Positions 6,705 through 14,567 of a DNA stretch of 17,065 nt are shown here, piece after piece; within the stretch, counting starts at the first letter, position 1; each line of letters begins with the position of its first letter. The notes below the pieces were generated by a model. That model was not told the DNA's origin. It worked only from the letters and a program-made list of their open reading frames with translations, and did no database searches. The DNA comes from Caryophanales bacterium UBA3210 (GTDB lineage: Bacteria; Bacillota_I; Bacilli_A; RFN20; CAG-449), in assembly GCA_002363635.1 (NCBI GenBank), contig DEWM01000065.1:1-17065 (forward strand), given 5' to 3'. Made by a program: the position numbers and the translations under genes.

Positions 6705-7994
6705 ATGAATTTTGAAGAACATTTAAAGAAATATTTAACAAATGAAGAAATTAGTAATCTTATGGATAGTTTAGATAAAATGTCTACCCATGCTTTATTA
6801 GTAAATACAAATAAAATTGATGATGAATTTCTTCTTAAGAAGTTTCCACATCTAACTAAGCACCCTTTAGTTGATCATTGTTACCTATACGACAACAATG
6901 AATATCCTTTAGGTAAACATATTTATTTTGAACAAGGTTTATATTATCTATTCGAACCATGTTCATCATTAATTGCCCATTACTTAAACCCTCAAGAAGA
7001 TGATGTTATTTTAGATTGTGCGGCAGCACCTGGAGGCAAAGCTCTTCACACTGCAATTTTAAAGAAAAATAAAGGCATAGTAGTCGCTAATGAAATATCA
7101 CGTGAACGTTCATTAGTTTTATCATCAAACGTCGAAAGAATGGGCGTTTCTAACGTTATTGTTACCAATAACTCTCTAGACGATTTTTCCTCGTTTAATG
7201 AAACATTTGATAAGATCATTTTAGATGCACCATGTTCTGGAAGCGGTATGTTTAGAAAAGAAGATAAAATGAAAGAAGATTGGACTTATCAAAAAGTTCT
7301 TTCTCTAGCAGAACTTCAAAAAACTCTAATCATGCAAGCATATAATCTTCTTAAGCCTAGAGGAATCTTATCTTATTCAACCTGTTCTTTCTCTTATGAA
7401 GAAGATGAAGAAACAGTTCAATATTTGCTAGATAACACAAATGCAGAATTAATTGAAATAGAAGATAGAAAAGAATTCTATAAATCAAAATCTAGAATTG
7501 GTATTCACTTATTCCCTAATTTATTTATTGGAGAAGGTCATTATCTATGTTTAATTAAAAAACCAGGTGAAATATTTACTACTAAAATCAAAGAACCTAA
7601 AGAAGATAAATACGCTCCAACATTAAGAAAAGAATTCTCTTTAGACGGATATATTTATTCTTTCGATAATATATATTATCGTTTACCACAATATTTTGAT
7701 TTTAAAAAGCTTAAAGTGGTAAGAGGTGGTCTTAAACTTGGAACATTAGAAAAATATGGTTTCGATTTAGATCACGCCTTATCTCATTACTTAACTAACT
7801 ATAAAAACTCAATCAATTTAAATGACGAACAAGTAACTTCTTACGTTCAGGGAAACTCAATGAACCTAGATGTTAAAGATGGTTACGTCATCATAGAATA
7901 TGATGATAATGGTTTAGGACTTGCTAAAGCGAAGAATAAAAAGGTCAATAATAAATACCCTAAAGGGTTACGAAAAAACCAAATTGTCCTATAA
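6705..7994 (+). CDS. rsmF: RsmF-type 16S rRNA (cytosine-C5) methyltransferase
   Basis: An NSUN/RsmB-RsmF family enzyme that transfers methyl from SAM to C5 of rRNA cytosines; RsmF homologues act near the decoding site of 16S rRNA (C1407 in E. coli, several sites in Thermus). In 429 residues: an N-terminal recognition part whose start (MNFEEHLKKYLTNEEISNLM) matches the family, SAM motif I DCAAAPGG (104-111), motif IV DAPCSGSG (174-181) with Cys177, motif VI YSTCSFS (224-230) with nucleophile Cys227, then the RsmF C-terminal domains (about 300-429). All catalytic residues are present, unlike the RsmB-like protein at 13261-14547. The start has no Shine-Dalgarno and lies 8 bases after a perfect -10, so the mRNA is probably leaderless. 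The exact target base is inferred from family only. Confidence 0.88.
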   Translation: MNFEEHLKKYLTNEEISNLMDSLDKMSTHALLVNTNKIDDEFLLKKFPHLTKHPLVDHCYLYDNNEYPLGKHIYFEQGLYYLFEPCSSLIAHYLNPQEDDVILDCAAAPGGKALHTAILKKNKGIVVANEISRERSLVLSSNVERMGVSNVIVTNNSLDDFSSFNETFDKIILDAPCSGSGMFRKEDKMKEDWTYQKVLSLAELQKTLIMQAYNLLKPRGILSYSTCSFSYEEDEETVQYLLDNTNAELIEIEDRKEFYKSKSRIGIHLFPNLFIGEGHYLCLIKKPGEIFTTKIKEPKEDKYAPTLRKEFSLDGYIYSFDNIYYRLPQYFDFKKLKVVRGGLKLGTLEKYGFDLDHALSHYLTNYKNSINLNDEQVTSYVQGNSMNLDVKDGYVIIEYDDNGLGLAKAKNKKVNNKYPKGLRKNQIVL

Positions 7995-8027
7995 AATATT
8001 ATTTCTTATATAAATATAAAAAAATAT

Positions 8028-8056
8028 TTGCATTTACTATTTTGTTTTGCTAAACT
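8028..8056 (+). promoter_or_regulatory. Predicted promoter of rpmB
   Basis: TTGCAT (8028-8033), 17-bp spacer, then TAAACT (8051-8056), with TG one base before the -10 (TGcTAAACT, extended -10). Leader of about 36 nt containing AAAGGAGG. The 7995-8098 gap shows no terminator for rsmF. Confidence 0.5.
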
Positions 8057-8098
8057 AATCAAGGTAATTAAACAAAAGCCGCAAAGGAGGTAGAATTT

Positions 8099-8317
8099 AT
8101 GGCAAGAGTATGTCCAGTAACTGGAAAAGCACCTATCAGTGGTAACAATCGTTCCCATTCCTTAAGAGCGACTCGTAGAAGATGGAATGTCAACTTACAA
8201 CCAGTTAAAGTCAATGTAAACGGACGTGTTGTAACTATGAAATTATCTGCACGCGCTATTAAGACTTTAAACAAAACTGCTAAGAAATCTGCAAAAACTG
8301 AAGAAGTAGCAGCTTAA
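8099..8317 (+). CDS. rpmB: 50S ribosomal protein bL28
   Basis: Small basic protein of the large ribosomal subunit, 72 residues. It begins MARVCPVTGKAPISGNNRSHS, the standard bL28 N-terminus, followed by TRRRWNVNLQPVKV and VNGRVVTMKLSARAIKTLNK. The C-terminal tail (KSAKTEEVAA) is slightly acidic. The ATG at 8099 has a perfect AAAGGAGG at 8083-8090. It has its own promoter and terminator and lies convergent with the rsgA-rpe operon, as in Bacillus. Only Cys5 is left of the zinc pairs found in some bL28 proteins, so this is a zinc-free form. Confidence 0.97.
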   Translation: MARVCPVTGKAPISGNNRSHSLRATRRRWNVNLQPVKVNVNGRVVTMKLSARAIKTLNKTAKKSAKTEEVAA

Positions 8318-8340
8318 GTTGATTCTTAACAACAAAAAAT

Positions 8341-8365
8341 AACCACTCGATTGAGTGGTTTTTTT
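8341..8365 (+). terminator. Intrinsic terminator of rpmB
   Basis: AACCACTC (8341-8348), 4-nt loop, GAGTGGTT (8353-8360), then five more T. An A-run before the stem (8334-8339) means it could also act weakly on minus-strand transcripts. Confidence 0.92.
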
Positions 8366-8413
8366 GTTCTTTTTAAAGAATCATAAAGAAGTTATTTATT
8401 TAGTCATTTTTCC

Positions 8414-8437
8414 AAAAAAAGCACCATCAAGGCGCTT
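8414..8437 (-). terminator. Intrinsic terminator of the seven-gene operon
   Basis: On the minus strand AAGCGCC (8437-8431) pairs with GGTGCTT (8425-8419), seven pairs with one G-U, 5-nt loop, then a T-run (8414-8420). The stem begins one base after the stop codon of the last gene. Confidence 0.85.
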
Positions 8438-8438
8438 A

Positions 8439-9089
8439 TTATAATAATGTATATATAAATATAATTAAGAAGAATAAGAATGATGCAAATACATTAATCC
8501 ATTCAGCAAGCGCTAAAGGAAAAACTTTGCCTCGATTATATGTAGTGTTTCCTTTTGAATCACTACTCTTTTTCATCTTCCACCATGTAGTTAAGCTTGG
8601 AGCAAGATCAACTATTATTAATATTGCCATAACTATAAAACTAGCAATACAAACAAATAAAGGATAAATAGCAAAATTATCTCTTAATGATAGATATCCT
8701 AATATAAAGAATGAAGCAATATTAGTAACCATGAAGATAGAAACTATACCAACATGAATTTTATAATTAGTAGTATCAAATAAGAATAATGTAAGTAAGA
8801 CAACTGCATTAATAATTAAAATTATTGCAAGGAATCTACTTGTAAATATATCGTTATTTACAAAGAACATAACATATGAAGAAAAGATTAATAAAATAAC
8901 TTCAAGAGATAATACACTTTTAAAAAGGATATTGAGGTTATAATTCTTTTTACTTCTTAATTCAAATGGGAAATTCCTTAAAAATGAAACTTTCTCTTTT
9001 GTATCAACATAATATATAGCACATCCCAGTGACAAAGTAATCACCATAAAGATGAGAGTAAAAAGTAAGACTAATTGATCAAAACTCAT
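8439..9089 (-). CDS. Six-helix integral membrane protein of unknown function
   Basis: I do not recognise this 216-residue family. It has six hydrophobic segments at about 6-27, 57-77, 86-105, 112-133, 141-161 and 194-214, with short loops between helices 2 to 5. One longer hydrophilic loop at about 165-192 (TTWWKMKKSSDSKGNTTYNRG) has net positive charge and is probably cytoplasmic. There is no signal peptide, transporter signature or catalytic motif. It is the last gene of the operon, two bases after the rpe stop (ATG at 9089), directly before the terminator. In Bacillus, thiN (thiamin pyrophosphokinase) follows rpe, so this gene takes the thiN position but is unrelated to it. Being coding is well supported by length, reading frame and packing; function is unknown. 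Confidence 0.8.
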   Translation of the reverse strand: MSFDQLVLLFTLIFMVITLSLGCAIYYVDTKEKVSFLRNFPFELRSKKNYNLNILFKSVLSLEVILLIFSSYVMFFVNNDIFTSRFLAIILIINAVVLLTLFLFDTTNYKIHVGIVSIFMVTNIASFFILGYLSLRDNFAIYPLFVCIASFIVMAILIIVDLAPSLTTWWKMKKSSDSKGNTTYNRGKVFPLALAEWINVFASFLFFLIIFIYTLL

Positions 9090-9091
9090 AT

Positions 9092-9754
9092 TTACCTCTT
9101 AAGAATATCGACTCTTTCTTTATAATTTTCACTTTTTAGAATGTAAGAACCCGCAACTAAAACTTCTGCACCAGCATTTTTTGCTTCTTCACAAGTTTCG
9201 TTATTAATGCCTCCATCAACTTCAATTAAATATGAATAATTATGTTCTTTCTTTTCTTTAGCTAAATAAGCAAGTTTATCTAAAGCAATAGGCATAAACT
9301 TTTGTCCACCTTTACCAGGAACTACACTCATAATTAAAGCTAAATCAATTTTATCTAAATAAGGTTTTAATACTTCAATAGGAGTATCTGGAGATACTGC
9401 TAAACCTACTTCATAACCTTTGTCATGAACATAAGAAATTAAAGCATTAATATCTTGAGAATATGTTGCTTCATAATGGAATGTTAATAACTTAACGTGT
9501 TTCTTCATAAATCTATCTAAATATGCTTTAACATCGTTAACCATTAAGTGAACATCGATAATAGAATCATTAGTTAAAGCAGAAACAATATCAATTTCTT
9601 TACCTGTAAAAGATGTATTAGAAACAAACTGTCCATCCATTACATCAAAGTGAATTAAATCACTGCCTGCATTAATTAAATTTGTACAAACTAAATTTAA
9701 GTTTTCTTCACTGACTCCAAGAATTGAAGGAGCAATAAGTGTTTTATTTTCCAT
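9092..9754 (-). CDS. rpe: Ribulose-phosphate 3-epimerase
   Basis: Interconverts D-ribulose-5-phosphate and D-xylulose-5-phosphate in the pentose phosphate pathway. The 220-residue TIM barrel is full length. Metal and catalytic positions are all present: His35 and Asp37 in HFDVMDGQFV (35-44), His69 in DVHLMV (67-72), and Asp180 in EVDGGIN (178-184). Phosphate contacts are SVVPGKGGQKF (143-153) and VAGS (200-203). The flexible loop usually reads TVNPGFGGQ; here it is SVVPGKGGQ, an unusual but conservative form. The ATG at 9754 overlaps the end of rsgA by 11 bases. Translational coupling with rsgA and the membrane protein is likely. Confidence 0.96.
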   Translation of the reverse strand: MENKTLIAPSILGVSEENLNLVCTNLINAGSDLIHFDVMDGQFVSNTSFTGKEIDIVSALTNDSIIDVHLMVNDVKAYLDRFMKKHVKLLTFHYEATYSQDINALISYVHDKGYEVGLAVSPDTPIEVLKPYLDKIDLALIMSVVPGKGGQKFMPIALDKLAYLAKEKKEHNYSYLIEVDGGINNETCEEAKNAGAEVLVAGSYILKSENYKERVDILKR

Positions 9755-10613
9755 AACGATCCTTTCTAAAGATTAATTCTCCTAACATATGAAGATAATT
9801 CTCATAGTTTTCTCTATCAAACTTACCTTCATTCATAAGTTCAGTAACTTTACATCCTGGTTCATTTTGGTGTAAGCAATTGCCGTATCTACATTCTTCA
9901 TAATGTTCATGCGCAAATGGGAAATACTGAGCAAGTTCTTCCTTAAAAATATCAAGTTCTAATGAAGAAAAGCCTGGAGTATCTCCAATAAACCCGCCAT
10001 TATATGGAAGTAAAATAACTTCTTTAGTTTGATGTTTACCTCTACCTAAAGCTACTGAATATTCTCCGATTTCTCTATCGTATTCAGCGTCGATTAAATT
10101 AATTAAAGAAGATTTACCAACACCAGTTTGACCCATAAAAGCAATAGTAAGTCCCTTGATTCTATCTTTAATAGCGTCAAGACCTTCTAGAGTCTTTGAT
10201 GAATAAGTCATAACTTCAACGCCAAGTAATTCATATTGTTTATAAATATGTTTAATTTTTTCTTCATCAGTAAGTAAATCTCTCTTAGTTAAAACTAATA
10301 ATGGTTTAATATTACTTAGATTAAGTAAAGTTAAAAATTTATCAACTAGATATGATGAAAAAGATGGGTTTTCTAAACTCATAACAATAACACCTAAATC
10401 GATGTTCGCAATTCTTGGTCTAACTAGTTCATTTTTTCTTTCAACAATATCATCGATAGTTTTATCAGTAGGATTAATGATAACATTATCTCCTACTAAT
10501 AACTTAATCTTTTTATGTTTTAAAATACCACGTGGAGTTAGTCTTAAAACAGATTTATCTTCTAGATAAACCTCATACACTCCTCCAACTGTTGATAAAA
10601 TTTTTCCTACCAT
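9744..10613 (-). CDS. rsgA: Ribosome small subunit-dependent GTPase A
   Basis: Circularly permuted GTPase that tests late 30S assembly and releases factors from the decoding centre. The 289 residues have an N-terminal OB-fold (about 1-65), then GTPase motifs in permuted order: G4 LTKRDL (108-113), G1 GQTGVGKSSL (161-170), switch segment GRGKHQT (190-196), G3 DTPGF (211-215). A C-terminal zinc finger has ligands Cys241, Cys246, His248 and Cys254. Everything expected is present. The ATG at 10613 lies two bases after the prkC stop; no strong Shine-Dalgarno is seen, so coupling with prkC is likely. In Bacillus the product is a phosphorylation substrate of PrkC, which fits the order prpC-prkC-rsgA. 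Confidence 0.96.
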   Translation of the reverse strand: MVGKILSTVGGVYEVYLEDKSVLRLTPRGILKHKKIKLLVGDNVIINPTDKTIDDIVERKNELVRPRIANIDLGVIVMSLENPSFSSYLVDKFLTLLNLSNIKPLLVLTKRDLLTDEEKIKHIYKQYELLGVEVMTYSSKTLEGLDAIKDRIKGLTIAFMGQTGVGKSSLINLIDAEYDREIGEYSVALGRGKHQTKEVILLPYNGGFIGDTPGFSSLELDIFKEELAQYFPFAHEHYEECRYGNCLHQNEPGCKVTELMNEGKFDRENYENYLHMLGELIFRKDRYGK

Positions 10614-10615
10614 AA

Positions 10616-11497
10616 TTAATCTTTATTTTTTCTTCCAAATAGTCTTTCCCAGAATGATTTCTTTTGAATTGATTCAGGGTCACGAAGAATTCTATCAATA
10701 TCTTTTCTTAAATCGAAAACTGATTTATATCTATTGTTAGGATTCTTTTCACAGCATTTAATAATAATCTTTTCAACAACTACTGGAACTTTAGGATTAA
10801 GTTTTCTAACTGAAGGTAACTTATCCTTAATATGTTTTAAAGCGACAGTAACTGGTGATTCATCATCAAAAGGAACTTTTCCTGTTAATAATTCAAAGAA
10901 TGTAATACCTAATGCATAAATATCTGATTGAGGTGTAGCAGGGTTTCCTTGAGAAATTTCAGGTGCTAAATAATGTACTGAACCAATAACAACTTCTGAT
11001 CTAGTAACTCTAGATGCATTTTGGAATGTTGCAATACCAAAGTCACCAAGTTTAATTGTTGAATCGCCTGTTAAATAGACGTTTTGAGGTTTGATATCTC
11101 TATGGATTACTCCATGTTGATGAGCATGTAAAACTGCTGAGCATAATTGATACATAACATCACAAGCTTCAAGTACTGAGAATTTTCCTCTAACATTTAA
11201 GACATCTCTTAAGTTTTGTCCTTTGATTAATTCGTTAACCATATATGGTCTACCTTCAAAAGTACCTAAGTTTAAGACACGGACAATATTTTGATGATTT
11301 AAAGATGCTGCAGCACGTGCTTCTCTTTCAAATCTAGTTAGGTTAACAGGATTTTTCATCGTATCTTCTTTAATGATTTTGATTGCAACTTCTTTACGCG
11401 CAATTAAATCTTCAGCAAGGTAAACCTGAGCCATACCACCTTCACCTAAAAGTGATTTGACTTTATATCTTTCATCGATAATTTCACCTAATTTCAT
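10616..11497 (-). CDS. prkC: PrkC-type Ser/Thr protein kinase without membrane anchor or PASTA domains
   Basis: Hanks-type kinase of 293 residues that phosphorylates Ser/Thr of cytoplasmic proteins. Motifs in order: glycine loop GEGGMAQV (18-25), Lys40 (VAIK), Glu59 of helix C, HRDIKPQN (132-139), DFG (152-154), an activation loop with Thr165, Ser167 and Ser173, and APE (178-180). All catalytic residues are intact. Bacillus PrkC is about 650 residues, with a membrane helix and extracellular PASTA repeats that sense muropeptides. Here the protein stops about 20 residues after the kinase domain in a basic tail (FWERLFGRKNKD) with no hydrophobic segment. Its ATG overlaps the prpC stop by one base (TAATG), so kinase and opposing phosphatase are translationally coupled. 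The short C-terminus is followed in order by rsgA, so it is not a frameshift remnant in this window. Confidence 0.93.
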   Translation of the reverse strand: MKLGEIIDERYKVKSLLGEGGMAQVYLAEDLIARKEVAIKIIKEDTMKNPVNLTRFEREARAAASLNHQNIVRVLNLGTFEGRPYMVNELIKGQNLRDVLNVRGKFSVLEACDVMYQLCSAVLHAHQHGVIHRDIKPQNVYLTGDSTIKLGDFGIATFQNASRVTRSEVVIGSVHYLAPEISQGNPATPQSDIYALGITFFELLTGKVPFDDESPVTVALKHIKDKLPSVRKLNPKVPVVVEKIIIKCCEKNPNNRYKSVFDLRKDIDRILRDPESIQKKSFWERLFGRKNKD

Positions 11498-12228
11498 TAT
11501 TTATCCTCCCATAAAGCAATTGCGATATTATCTTTACCACCATTTTCATTAGCTAAAGATATTAACGTATCAACTTTTTCATCAGTTGACTTGCTTGTAC
11601 TCTTTAAGACATTTTCAATATCGTTATCTTCAACCATATTGTATAAACCATCTGAACAAAGTAATATCTGTGTAAAATGTCTTTTATATGTTTTTTCAAC
11701 TACTGTGACACTTGGATAAGTACCAAGTGCATTCATTAAGACGTGGCGTTTAGGATGAGTTGCCATTTGGTCTTTTGAAATCTTTCCAGTCTTATATAAG
11801 AACTGAACGTAAGTTTGATCTTCACTAAGCTGTTCAAGAACATCATTTTCAATTGAATAACATCTTGAGTCACCGATATTAAATACACTTAATTTTCCTT
11901 TATGAAGCGCCGCAAATATCAATGTGGTTCCCATATCTCTATATTCAATTGAGGCATTTCCCATTTCATTAACTAAGTTATTAGCAGCTCTAATCGCTCT
12001 CATGATATGCATCTTCATACCAATGTTAGTTCTGAATTTATCTTTTTTAAGGATTCTTTCTTTTAATTCTTTTAAAGCTAAATGAGAAGCTGTTTTTCCT
12101 GAAGCGTGACCTCCCATACCGTCCAAGACTGCAAGGAAAACGTCTCCGTCTTTATTTACAAAAATATCGCCGGAGTCTTCATTCTTATCTCTCATTTTTC
12201 CAATATCTGTCTTGAAACAATAACTCAT
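11497..12228 (-). CDS. prpC: PP2C-type protein Ser/Thr phosphatase
   Basis: Metal-dependent phosphatase that reverses PrkC phosphorylation. With the ATG at 12228 it has 243 residues, close to Bacillus PrpC. Motifs: NED with Asp18 (16-18), LDGMGGHASG (35-44) with metal ligand Asp36, RDMGTT (97-102), NIGDSRCY (117-124), CSDGL (191-195) with Asp193, and GGKDNIA (230-236) with Asp233. An in-frame ATG at 12270 would add 14 basic residues but would lie inside rlmN. The shorter start matches the family and follows the rlmN stop by two bases, with AAGGA at a usable distance in the rlmN end. The neighbouring kinase is the expected partner. Confidence 0.95.
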   Translation of the reverse strand: MSYCFKTDIGKMRDKNEDSGDIFVNKDGDVFLAVLDGMGGHASGKTASHLALKELKERILKKDKFRTNIGMKMHIMRAIRAANNLVNEMGNASIEYRDMGTTLIFAALHKGKLSVFNIGDSRCYSIENDVLEQLSEDQTYVQFLYKTGKISKDQMATHPKRHVLMNALGTYPSVTVVEKTYKRHFTQILLCSDGLYNMVEDNDIENVLKSTSKSTDEKVDTLISLANENGGKDNIAIALWEDK

Positions 12229-12230
12229 TA

Positions 12231-13268
12231 TTATAATTTTCCTTCTTCTTTTGCTCTTAATTGACCGCATGCTGCGTCAATATCGCTACCAAATTCTTTT
12301 CTAATAGTAGTTTTAACGCCATGCTTCATTAAATAATCCATAAAAGCTTTTACTTGAGAACTTTCTGCTCTATGGTAGCCATTTTCAAGTACATCGTTAT
12401 ATGGAATTAAATTTACATAAGCAAATGTAGGTTTAATTAATTCTACTAATTGTTTAGCACATTCAAGAGTATCGTTAACACCTTTAATCATGATGTATTC
12501 GTAAGTTACTCTTCTACCTGCAATCTTGTTATATTCAGCAATAGCAGGAATTAACTGATCTAAAGGATAAGCTTTATTAACTTTCATTAATCTGCTTCTT
12601 AATTCGTTATTAGGAGCATGTAAAGAAATTGCTAAGTTAATTTGTAATCCTTCATTAGCGTAATCATAAATTCTTGGCACAATACCTGATGTAGATACAG
12701 TAATATGACGAGCGCCAATAGCAAAACCTTTTTGTTCATTAGCAACTCTAACGAAATCCATGACATTATCATAGTTATCAAAAGGTTCACCTGTACCCAT
12801 AACAACAATATGAGTTACACGATTTCCTTCTTCTCTTAACATATCGTCAACAACAACGAGTTCACCAACCATTTCAGCGGCAGTTAAATCTCTTTGTTTT
12901 GCAAGTAATCCAGATGCACAGAATGAGCAACCCATAGCACATCCAACCTGAGAAGTTACGCAAATAACGTTTCCATAATCATATCTCATTAAAACTGTTT
13001 CAACTTTAGAACCATCTGCAAGTTCTAATAACAATTTAATTGTTCCATCTTTAGAGACCTGTTTTACATAAACACTAGGTTTATCTAAACAATATTTTTC
13101 TTTTAAGACATCTCTAAAAGACTTGGAAATATCTGACATATCATCAAAATTAGTGACATGCTTTTCATAAATCCAAGAATAAAGTTGCTTAGCGCGGAAC
13201 TTACTTTGTCCTTCGCTAAGCATCTGTTGTTCTAATTTGTATAAAGGTAATCCGTATAAATTAATCAT
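12231..13268 (-). CDS. rlmN: Dual-specificity 23S rRNA/tRNA (adenine-C2) methyltransferase
   Basis: Radical-SAM enzyme making m2A2503 in 23S rRNA and m2A37 in some tRNAs. The 345 residues contain the N-terminal accessory domain (KFRAKQLYSWIY, 23-34), the iron-sulphur motif CAMGCSFC (Cys110, Cys114, Cys117), the SAM-binding region VVMGTGEPFDNYDNV (155-169), TVSTSGIVPRI, the substrate loop AISLHAPNNELR, and the C-terminal DIDAACGQL (329-337) with Cys334 as the expected methyl-carrying cysteine. The canonical GMGEP reads GTGEP, a mild change. The ATG at 13268 overlaps the end of the RsmB-like gene by 8 bases. The position between rsmB and prpC is exactly the Bacillus order. Confidence 0.95.
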   Translation of the reverse strand: MINLYGLPLYKLEQQMLSEGQSKFRAKQLYSWIYEKHVTNFDDMSDISKSFRDVLKEKYCLDKPSVYVKQVSKDGTIKLLLELADGSKVETVLMRYDYGNVICVTSQVGCAMGCSFCASGLLAKQRDLTAAEMVGELVVVDDMLREEGNRVTHIVVMGTGEPFDNYDNVMDFVRVANEQKGFAIGARHITVSTSGIVPRIYDYANEGLQINLAISLHAPNNELRSRLMKVNKAYPLDQLIPAIAEYNKIAGRRVTYEYIMIKGVNDTLECAKQLVELIKPTFAYVNLIPYNDVLENGYHRAESSQVKAFMDYLMKHGVKTTIRKEFGSDIDAACGQLRAKEEGKL

Positions 13269-14547
13269 TTTTTTCTTCTGCTACTTTCTTTTGTTTTTTA
13301 AGTCTTGCGTAGTAGATACCTTCGCCCTTATATTCATATGGGAAGATTAATTTCTCATCTAAAAGTGAGAAATCTGGGTGAGATTCTAAGAATGTTCTAA
13401 CTGCAAGGAAACTTTCTTTCTTGTTTAATGTTGATACATAGTAATCAAGTTCTCCATCATCCTTTAAGAATGTTGAAGCTTCTTGTAAGTATTTTTGTTG
13501 TTCTTCAAGATATTTATCAATATCATCACGGTCTAATTGAAGTAAGACTTCTGGTCTTTTTCTTGCAAGTCCAATATTAGTTGATGGAGCAGCACAAATA
13601 ACTCTATCTTGAGAGCCTAATGCAACTGAAGTAATAATTGAACTATATTCTGAGACAAAAAGATTAATTGCTTTTGATTGGAACTTAGAAACAACTTTTG
13701 CAGCTTGCAAGTAATCTTCTTGAGTAGGAGTTGCATAATTAACTTTACCTAAGTCGTTAATACCGCAGATTGTTGCAAGAGCAACTGAAGGATCATTATG
13801 TCCCATTAAAAGAATTGTTTCTGCTTGTTCTAAAGCAAAATCTTCAATCATCTTTTGTTTTGATTGATCCATGACAAAGATTTTCTTTTGTAAGAATAAT
13901 TGTTCTTCAAATAGTTTATCTTTACCAATGAAATTGTATGATGTTGAACATGTATCAGTTTTTTCAAAATTTGCTGATGCAAGTGGAGCATCTACTAACA
14001 TCTTGTTGATTGATACTGAAATTGGAGCCCCTTTTCTAGAAAGTGAAATACTCTTAACTGTATTTTTAGTTCCAAAATGTTTTCTCATCATAGTGATTAA
14101 CCATTCTGGGTAAGAATATGTAAGAGCGATTCTTCTAGCAAAATTGTTATTAATTTCATCACTTAATTGAGTAGGTCCTTTTGCTAATGCTTCAATGCAT
14201 GAACCTGCTTTTACTTCATCAATAGCGTTTTCTTCACCTTCATTTAAGATTTGTGATAATTCAACTTTTAAATTACCTAAATCTACTCCTCTAGCATAAC
14301 GTGCAAACGCTACTGCTAAAGCCATCTTTTCTTTTTGGGTATCTGAAGCATCTTTAAAATAGTTTGAGATTTCCCAATTTAAGAAATAGAAACGATTGAT
14401 GTAAGCTTTTAATGTGTCTTTTACAGGGATTAGATCTTTTGCGTCAATTATCCCAACATTAACTGCCTTATTAATGCAGTAAGCAAAAGTCATTTCCTTG
14501 TTTTTAATTTTTTGAATTAAATCGTATGTGTAAGATAGTATGTTCAT
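13261..14547 (-). CDS. RsmB-like protein that has lost SAM and catalytic motifs (probable pseudoenzyme)
   Basis: A 428-residue protein in the rsmB position before rlmN. The overall RsmB plan is visible: a NusB-like helical N-terminus (about 1-125), NNFARRIALTYSYPEWL (134-150) matching the linker before the methyltransferase domain, IFVMDQSKQKM (223-233), RVICAAPSTNIGLARKRPEV (315-334), and a C-terminal LDYYVSTLNKKES (367-379) ending in a KGEGIYYARLKK strand. Active RsmB has DxCAAPGGK for SAM, DAPCSG (motif IV) and STC (motif VI nucleophile). Here the first is replaced by MGHNDPSVALAT (248-259), motif IV is AAPSTN with Ser322 for Cys, and motif VI is YVST with Ser372 for Cys. Methylation is therefore very unlikely. 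The frame is intact and packed in the operon, so it is not an ordinary pseudogene. The ATG at 14547 follows AGGAG. It may bind rRNA without modifying it (inference). Confidence 0.82.
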   Translation of the reverse strand: MNILSYTYDLIQKIKNKEMTFAYCINKAVNVGIIDAKDLIPVKDTLKAYINRFYFLNWEISNYFKDASDTQKEKMALAVAFARYARGVDLGNLKVELSQILNEGEENAIDEVKAGSCIEALAKGPTQLSDEINNNFARRIALTYSYPEWLITMMRKHFGTKNTVKSISLSRKGAPISVSINKMLVDAPLASANFEKTDTCSTSYNFIGKDKLFEEQLFLQKKIFVMDQSKQKMIEDFALEQAETILLMGHNDPSVALATICGINDLGKVNYATPTQEDYLQAAKVVSKFQSKAINLFVSEYSSIITSVALGSQDRVICAAPSTNIGLARKRPEVLLQLDRDDIDKYLEEQQKYLQEASTFLKDDGELDYYVSTLNKKESFLAVRTFLESHPDFSLLDEKLIFPYEYKGEGIYYARLKKQKKVAEEKND

Positions 14548-14567
14548 AATAGGTACTCCTTTTTCTT

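Noticed and set aside
8068..8274. Minus-strand open frame of 68 codons over rpmB
   Set aside because: Lies fully antisense to the rpmB region, which has a perfect ribosome binding site, promoter and family match; no support of its own.
12229..12270. N-terminal extension of PrpC (start at 12270)
   Set aside because: Falls inside rlmN, adds a basic stretch absent from the family, and the ATG at 12228 matches the known PrpC start.
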